The notes under the pieces were generated by a model, which saw only the letters and a program-made list of their open reading frames with translations, had not been told where the DNA came from and did not search any database. Positions 57,260-64,000 of a stretch of 64,000 nucleotides of DNA are shown piece after piece (the first letter of the stretch is position 1; each line of letters opens with the position of its first letter). The stretch spans positions 646,154 to 710,153 of the forward strand of contig JAJEKV010000074.1 of NCBI GenBank assembly GCA_021234155.1, given 5' to 3'. The position numbers and the translations under genes are program-made. The stretch is from Isoetes taiwanensis (lineage: Eukaryota; Streptophyta; Lycopodiopsida; Isoetales; Isoetaceae).

Positions 57260-59190
57260 TCCATCTCTCCATCTCAATTCAGAGGTAGTGCATACCTGTA
57301 CGAATTGAGGCAATGGATCTACACTTTTCCATGGGTAGATGAGTGCACAGGTATCGTTGCAGACCTCACTCCAACGTGGGATTTATGTGGCACTAGTAAT
57401 GTGCCATCTTGACATGTTCAAGGGCGTTGGCGTCCCAGAGCTTGCTGAGAAAGCATGTGTCAAGGTATTATCTCAATCTATAGCGTTCGGCCTCCGTTTG
57501 CACTTGGATGCACCTGTGCTCCTATACATTCCATCTAGCCAACCACTGAGCCCTCTTTTTCCACCAGCAGGCCTTCAAGTACTTAGGCCCCATTGCCACG
57601 ATGTAAGCCAGGTTAGGAAGGCGAGCATTGTCCATACTGACTATCTTCTGGAAGTAGATGATGTGGCAGTCAATGGACCCCCTCTTAAAGTGGCAAGAAG
57701 CCTGTCTCCTATAACAGTATTTGATATGGCACTTCACCACCGTGTTCTTGCTAAGAAAGCTTTCTGAACCTGCTCCAAGTCATTTCAGGTGGCAAGGGAT
57801 ACCACCGGGCCCCAGACATATAAAAGGGCAGACTCCACTAATACCCTGAATAGGTGCGACTGGTGGGTCCACACAGCTCTTGCCATGTGGCTATTGTTCT
57901 GCATGGCATACAGTGCTTTCCAGCCTGCTGCTGCTCATAGCCGGAGGAAGTGTCCCAGTCATGATGGCCGACAGAAACTCCACTCCCCAATATTTGTAGG
58001 CGGGTATCACTTCCACATTCCAGCCACGATAAGTGAGGGTGGGACGCTTAGCTAATGCTATGAGGACCACCTTGATGACCAAGTTGACGCGCATGTCAGT
58101 CGCCTGGTAGAATGTGTCCAGGGCATCAAGTTGGCACGTCATATCCATCTGAGGGTAAGCTAGGAGATCCACATTATCAGCATATATCAGCTGCCTTGTG
58201 TTCTGGTGCAAAATTTGAGCTCCATCGCCTCCATTGAGAACAAGCCAACTCTCCAACTGATCAATGTACAACCCAAACTGTGTGGAAGAGAGAGGGCATC
58301 CCTGGCAGACCCCGATATTGCTCTCGAATGGCTGGCTTTCCGGTTGCAACTGGCCTAAAAATATCTCATATAGCATGTACGCTGCATTCTGCAGTTCCAC
58401 AATGATGCCTAACTGTTGCAACCTTGCTCCTCAGGGGGTACCTAGCTTTATGGTACATGACGGGCCAATCTTCATTCATCAAAACTTGAAAGCTAAAGGT
58501 CTAATGTGCCCGATCAACCTCTCATCACCATCTATGTAACTCTCCATGAATCCCTTCCACATTAGAACCTTAACAAGGAGGTAGAGCACATGGGAAACAC
58601 ATACCTATTTCTGTTCTATATAAATGCATTGTTCAGTTGCAAGAGGAGTTTCACAGTAAGATCTTCATGGATGGCCCATCAATATGCCATCCATGAAGGT
58701 CTTACCACGCGTCCGCCAATATATGTGCCAACTTTGATGATGGTGCCTTCTTGTCATATATGTCATCATATGGATCGGCATAGGGGTCCAGCCTATCCAC
58801 ATCTGAGTGGGTGTTTGATAGAAGTTGCTTTCGGCATGTGGAAAGTGGCAGGCCGCCACAAAGAGAGGATTGCCACTGCAGTTCTGCATGCGCACCCATA
58901 GGTACCGGTTGTGCTTGTCTGTCTTGCATAGGGAGACAGAATGTGCCAAGGCTGTCCGGCAGTAGCAGGTGACTCCCCCATGTCCCTGCTTCCCCGTGCA
59001 TTCGTTAAAGATGAAGTAGCACTGGTATCCTGGCAAGTTGGATAGCCTGTGTCTAGCATGCTTCTATGTTTCCATGAGGAAAATGAGGTCCATATGGGCA
59101 GTCATCGAGTTGATACTCTCTCCCTTCTGCCATGGGAAGCCTCGATAATCCCAAGAGACCATGCGGAGGAACAATACCTATTTGCTAGCT
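57260..59190 (-). mobile_element. LINE B, internally deleted
   Basis: The endonuclease N-terminal part is visible from about 59162 (SWDYRGFPWQKGE, MDLIFLMET, then a stop) and continues at 59036-58720 with GHGGVTCYCRTALAHSV and LFVAACHFPHAESNF. The rest of the endonuclease and the first half of the reverse transcriptase are absent. From 58421 the reverse transcriptase resumes with GVCQGCPLSSTQFGLYIDQL and LIYADNVDLLAYP, in which Asn replaces the second catalytic Asp of YADD. The C-terminal zone holds PYQILL, an in-frame TAG and ETGFLPL, as in two other copies. The family 3' hairpin and tail are missing at 57260. It is inactive. Confidence 0.82.
58656..58706. repeat. 20-base inverted repeat inside LINE B
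   Basis: GTAAGATCTTCATGGATGGC and its near-perfect complement GCCATCCATGAAGGTCTTAC are separated by about 10 bases. It lies close to the endonuclease to reverse-transcriptase deletion junction. Confidence 0.85.
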
Positions 59191-59694
59191 GCTGCTACAG
59201 ATTTGGTGGCGGTGGCATGAGGGGTGGTGGAGGTAGTATGCAACGTGCGAATATCGACGGTTGGGGCCACCGGAGAAGGGTGTGTGGTTGGGACCTCAAC
59301 AGAAAGGCATCGAGGGTTTCGAGGTGCTTGCATCAGTTTTTGGTGGCCAAAACATATGCATCTTTCCCTGGACGAATCCTGCTGCTCCTCCCTGTCTGCA
59401 GAAGCACTTGACTTTGTCCAACTTGTACCTGCAGTATTCTATTGCGCAAGAGTCAGATCCCGGTCAACGTACATGAGGGTAGTCCCTTTCAACTACTTGC
59501 CCTAATGTAGGATGGCTACTCGGTCTTGCGCATCCCTCATTGTGAATGTAACCACCTGGGGATGGTCAGAGCACTAGGCTCCATGGCGGTTCTCCCTAAC
59601 AATGTGTACGGGCGTATAGAACATCATTGCATGCAAGGATCTATGTCTGGAACCAGTTGATGAGGTGCTCATATGCCTGAGAAAAAATTATGAT

Positions 59695-59938
59695 GTTAGC
59701 TCGATGGTCATATTGATCAAGGCATTCCGATTAGGACATTGAATTAACTTTGTAGAGTTTTAAGTCCCCGTATTTCAAATTTGCAAAACCTTAGGTGCAA
59801 CCGAATTTCTTTAAAATCGTAGGTGTCCCCAATCATAAATGACCATAATTAAAATGACCCAGAGGCCCCAATATATGCTCTGAGTCGTAGGATGGACCTC
59901 GTGTACAGGGCGCACCTCGTGTAGAATATGTTAGAAAC
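59695..59938 (+). mobile_element. tRNA-derived SINE, family 2, plus copy
   Basis: It aligns with the minus-strand copy at 38655-38970: TTAGCTCGATGG head, ATTAGGACATTGAATTA, a degraded B-box zone (TAGAGTTTTAAGTCCCC), AACCTTAGGTG, CATAAATGACC and the final AGAATATGT. It lies between LINE A and LINE B. Confidence 0.65.
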
Positions 59939-60009
59939 TAATTACCTTTGATTTTATTATCTTTCTTTTATAGATATTGTAGGCCCATTGTCTGAGGTAA
60001 GAATTGTTG

Positions 60010-62111
60010 TAGAATATAATAGAATAGAAGGGTTTTTATCGTCCATGGAGATCAATCAGCCTATGGGACCCAATAAAATGGCGCAGCGGACTTATTATTT
60101 TTGGGGTTAAAAGACCCCCGCCCAGAGTGTTTTCGGGAGGAAAACTATGACAAAAATAAAAGTTTGCTACGCTGTACAAATATACACCATGAGATAATTA
60201 TATACACGTTAAGTGAGAGTCCAAGAACATAGCTGATCCCCCCGATCCATGACCTCTTAAAGGTATGCTCCCAACATCCATATCGAGGCCATGCTCAATA
60301 TCTTATGTAGCAGCTGGCCAGGCTTGACTAAGCTTAGTGTGCCCAGATTTGATCATATGCTGGATAGCTCTGAAGGATGTGGCAATCACCTTCCACTGCT
60401 CCCAATTGGCAGCGTTGATAAAGTCTGTCCTGGCGCGGCTCTCTAATCCATTTCCCCGTCTCAATTCGGAGGCGATGTGCACCTATGCAAATTGAGGCAA
60501 TGGATCTGCGCTTTTTCATGGATCTGCGCAAGTATCGTTGCAGGCCTCGCTTTAACATGGAATTTATTTGGCACTGGTGATGTGCCTCTTGACCTGTCCA
60601 AGGGCACTGGCATTCCAAAGCTTGCTGAGGAAGCATGTGTCAAGATACTATCTCAAGCTATGGTGATCGGCCTACATTTTCACTCAGATGCACTTGTGCT
60701 CATGCACATTCCGTCTAGCCAATCATTGAGCCACCTTTCTCCCCCCAGCAAGCCTTCAGGCATTAAGGCCGCATTGCCAAGGTGTAAGCCAGGTTAGGGA
60801 GGCGAGCATCGTCCATACTGACCACCTTCTGAGGTAGATTATGTGGCGGTCAAGGGCCCCACTCTGAACAGGCAAGAAGCCTGTCTCCTATAACAATATT
60901 TGATATGGCACAATGGACTTCACCCCCAGTGCCCGTGCTAAGAAAGCTTTCTGCACCTGCTCCAAGTCATTCCAGGTGGCAAGGGATACCTTCGGGCCCC
61001 ATATTTCAACCCCATATAAAAGGATAGGCTCCACTAATACCCTGAATAGGTGAAACTCATGGGCCCAATCACACAGCTCTGCCCTGTGGTTATTGTTCTG
61101 CATGGCATAAAGTGCTTTCCAACCTATTGCTGCTCGTAGCCAGATTGAAGTGTCCCAGTATATAGCAGACAGAAAATCCACTCCCAAAAATTTGTAGGCA
61201 GTACCACTTCTTATATTCTGGCTCTGATAAGTGAGGGTGGGGGCCCTTGGCTGTCGTGCTGATGATATGAGACCACCTTGATCTTGGTCAAGTTGACGCG
61301 CATGTCAGTTGCCTGACAGAATGTGTCCAGGGCATCGAGATGGCGTTGAATGCCTGCCTAAGTGTAAATTAGAAGATCCACATCATCAATATATATCAGC
61401 TACCTGGTGATCTGGTGCAAAAGTTGAGCTTCATCGCCTCCATTGACAGCAAGCCAGTTCTCTAACTAATCAATGTACAACACAAATAGTGACTGGCCTG
61501 AGCATCTCATATAGCCTGTACACTACATTCTGCAGATCCGCAGGGACCTTCAGTTGTCGCAACCTTACCCAAAGCTTTTCCCGAGGCATCATGTTGAATG
61601 CCTTGGCGAAGTCTATGGTCTTGTCGACGGTTCCTTTCCTACTATCCTCAACTAGAGTCCACAATGTGAAGATGTGATCAATAGTCGAGTGGCGCAGCCT
61701 GAATCCTGCCTGCGTGAGGGTATGCACTTTTGCTACCTCTGCCCAGCACGTCAACTGCTGCCTGAGGATCCCGACTAGTAACTTTGCGAACCCTGAGCTG
61801 AACATGATTGTGCGATAACTGGCTAGGTATAGTGCGGATCACATGCTTTATAAATGGGAAAACCATCCTGTAATGCCCTATTGAACATGGCAGTTAGTAC
61901 CAGTGCTATGGACAGCCCTACCCACTTGAGCAACTTTGCCACCATACCATCCAGGTCTAGCGCTCTTCCATTGGTCAGATGCTATAAGCGTTGATCTGCC
62001 TCTGTAATTTTCAGCACCGTGCCCTTGTGAGTAATACTGCTTGTGCACCCTCAGGGTCATAGAGCTGCTGCAGGTACTGCTTCCACTTGCTCCGGAGTAA
62101 AGGACAAACAT
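60010..62111 (-). mobile_element. LINE A, 5'-truncated
   Basis: On the minus strand 61805-61470 encodes QAGFRLRHSTIDHIFTLW and TIDFAKAFNMMPREKLW, the first palm motif of a non-LTR reverse transcriptase. Around 61410-61370 lies YIDDVDLLIYT, the catalytic motif. 61187-60888 encodes EPILLYGVEIWGP and LATWNDLEQVQKAFLARALG, ending PYQILL before TAG, then ETGFLP. Frameshifts separate the parts. The 3' region has the structured motif (60162-60090) and the 3' hairpin zone, and ends in a GGACGATAAAA box and a short TTCTA-like tail near 60010. The endonuclease is absent. Confidence 0.85.
60088..60164 (-). other. Structured RNA-like motif, copy 5 (LINE A 3' region)
   Basis: On the minus strand the arms TTTTATTTTTG and CAAAAATAATAAG pair, although their sequence is entirely unlike copies 1-4. 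The core keeps TTTTCCTCCCGAAAAC and GGGCGGGGG followed by a T-rich AACCCC. The motif again lies about 20 bases before the 3'-terminal hairpin. Confidence 0.6.
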
Positions 62112-64000
62112 ATAAAATAAGCATCATGACAACTCTTTTAATAACGAAGAAACATGTGTACAAGGCAGAGTAAAAAATGTGGAGAGTATATTAATTGATG
62201 ATGATGGTGTTATATCCAACTAGAATGCTGAAGTTAGGAACTAAAATGACAACTTCTACTTATTTGTTATGAGTAGGTTATTTGTAGGTTCCATTTGTTA
62301 TGCTCATTTGTATAACAAGGACTACCTGCACACTTGTCTTCGTTATCATAACTTGTCTATTTTGATACTTTTATGTTAGGAATATTAGGTACATACAAGA
62401 CAAGGAGCAAACCTTTTGTATAGTGACATGCGTATAAATCATGTTATTTGCTTTATAAATGTGGTATTGAACGGTTGAATAATGATGTTGAATGACTAAT
62501 GTTAGGCAAGATGGACGTGCAATAACACTTTGTTGAACCAAGTGAGTGAATTATATGTGAGAAAATCCATGGAACACAAAATTAGTCAAAAAGCAACTAC
62601 GATGCATAAGTAATGCGTAATGAAGTCAATCCGAAACAAAGAATTTGATAAAGGTGGAAAAGGCACAGGGTAAAAAGATGCAGTAAGGACAACCTATATG
62701 GAGGTATAGATTGTCCCGAGAAACAAGCTATCAAACAACAGCAAGGTGCCCATTGCTTGGACTACATAAACAAGAGGATCCAGCAATGCCGAAAATGGCG
62801 TTTGAGCAAAAGTTGAGACAATAATTATCATTTGTTGTTATGAGACAAGAAGTTTGGTTAAGGATTTGGGCCAGTATGGGCCATCTAAGCAACTTTGTAT
62901 CATGCTTTATTCACCTCAACCTTTCATTTAGTTCAAATAAGTGTTTCTTGTGAACAGAGTGCCACTTTTGGTTCAAGCCTTAAGTCGTCAAAAACAATTC
63001 AAGCATGGACAGTTCTAATTTCAACATCATCAAGAATATGACCTTAAATGTGGTCCAAGGAATATAAGGACACAATCATGGTTGGTTGCTAGACTAACGT
63101 GTGTCAATGTTACTTTGGATGGAAACTTAAGGATAAACGTTGAGTTCCTTTTTTCCAACCACTTTTATTCCTCGAATAGTAACTATCGTTATAACCCAAA
63201 TGGATCTAACACCATATGATGACAAAGAAATGGAACCTTGTTTGATAGTTGTGCTAGGCTAATGAATATATTATCCTTTAATAATACTTTTTACAATTTA
63301 AGTGTTGTGACCAATCATCTCCTCATTTAATTTTTTTTACTTAACAGAAACCATGCCGTACATCTAGTGATTTTGACATATGGATAATGAACATCAAGGT
63401 TGTTGCAAATGAAGACAAAGTTTCATCGTCGAACCAAAATATTAGTTTAATAATGATGAAAAGAGGTATTATGCAATCTTGGACGTTCACAATATCTTGT
63501 TCATAGCTTTGATATGATAAAAGATAGATAGATATTATTTTAAAGTTCTCCAGCTTTATAGATAGATATTAATTTAACATAACAGGTTAAATTTAATAAG
63601 CAAAACATAATTATACATCTGAAGCAACTGCCTACTGTAGTGCATGACTCGATGCACTCTGTTTTCCGACGTACATGGCAAACATCCTTGTTTTGAAAGT
63701 ATAAATGGATTTTCAAATGAGAAAGATTTACAAATATTAGGTTGAATCTGAAAGGAAAGGAAAATGCTTTGCTCTTCTAGAAATATGTGCTTAAAAAGTT
63801 TTAACTCATCATTAAGTAGAGTTCTATTGGACTTTGAATCTTGGTGCACAAGGGACTACTGCCATAGCGTGGCGATCGTGTATCACTCATTGCAAACCTT
63901 TTGTCATAGATTAGAAGTCTTTAATAGACCTTATGTAGCTAATCTGTAGATAGGGCCTGTGGTAGGGGATGCGCAAGTGTGGAAAGTAAAGACATATGTA
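62112..64000. other. AT-rich spacer
   Basis: No gene, RNA or repeat family was recognised. A GATAGATAGATATT pair near 63523 and 63559 is a minor duplication. Confidence 0.4.

Overview
The window is nuclear DNA of a land plant with a large, transposon-rich genome. The evidence is GT-AG introns, plant gene families (Lsi2-type silicon/arsenite efflux transporter, SUVR-type SET domain, starch synthase III, sucrose-phosphate synthase) and layered retrotransposons. A fern or similar seedless vascular plant is plausible, but nothing here proves it. There are no rRNA genes, true tRNA genes, CRISPR arrays or bacterial-style operons.

Only one host gene looks complete: a three-exon Lsi2-like transporter on the minus strand (37143 to 35063). 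Other host-gene material is broken. On the minus strand, between 7.8 and 12.0 kb, lie exon fragments of a beta-1,3-galactosyltransferase, a sucrose-phosphate synthase and a starch synthase III. On the plus strand, 24.4 to 25.8 kb holds a SUVR-like SET-domain end with its intron and a probable RUS-family exon.

The rest is mobile DNA. From 13.6 to 24 kb a decayed Ty3/gypsy element (B) is split between protease and reverse transcriptase by two head-to-tail insertions, E1 and E2. These share ends and are separated and flanked by AATG. E1 carries an ORF1-only LINE-derived retroposon with a (TTCC)n tail. From 29 to 34 kb there are structured retroposons, a 5'-truncated LINE on the plus strand, another on the minus strand and a long foldback MITE. 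From 40.4 to 54.5 kb there is a four-level nest. A hAT-like non-autonomous element (8-bp duplication) holds an L1-type LINE. The LINE holds a full-length 10.1-kb Ogre/Tat/Athila-like LTR element (TSD CCACC). The 5' LTR of that element holds a tRNA-derived SINE. From 57 to 62 kb there are two more minus-strand copies of the truncated LINE family.

Two observations stand out. First, five retroelement-associated sites share a folded motif: a long stem whose sequence changes while pairing is largely kept, enclosing a conserved core whose small loop varies between GAAA, TTCG and AAAA. Second, several LINE-derived copies end in a 3' hairpin plus a short ACG-TAAAA box before a simple-repeat tail, and the SINE in the LTR carries the same box, which suggests a shared reverse transcriptase. 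All calls were made by eye from the sequence and the conceptual translations; no alignment or database search was run.
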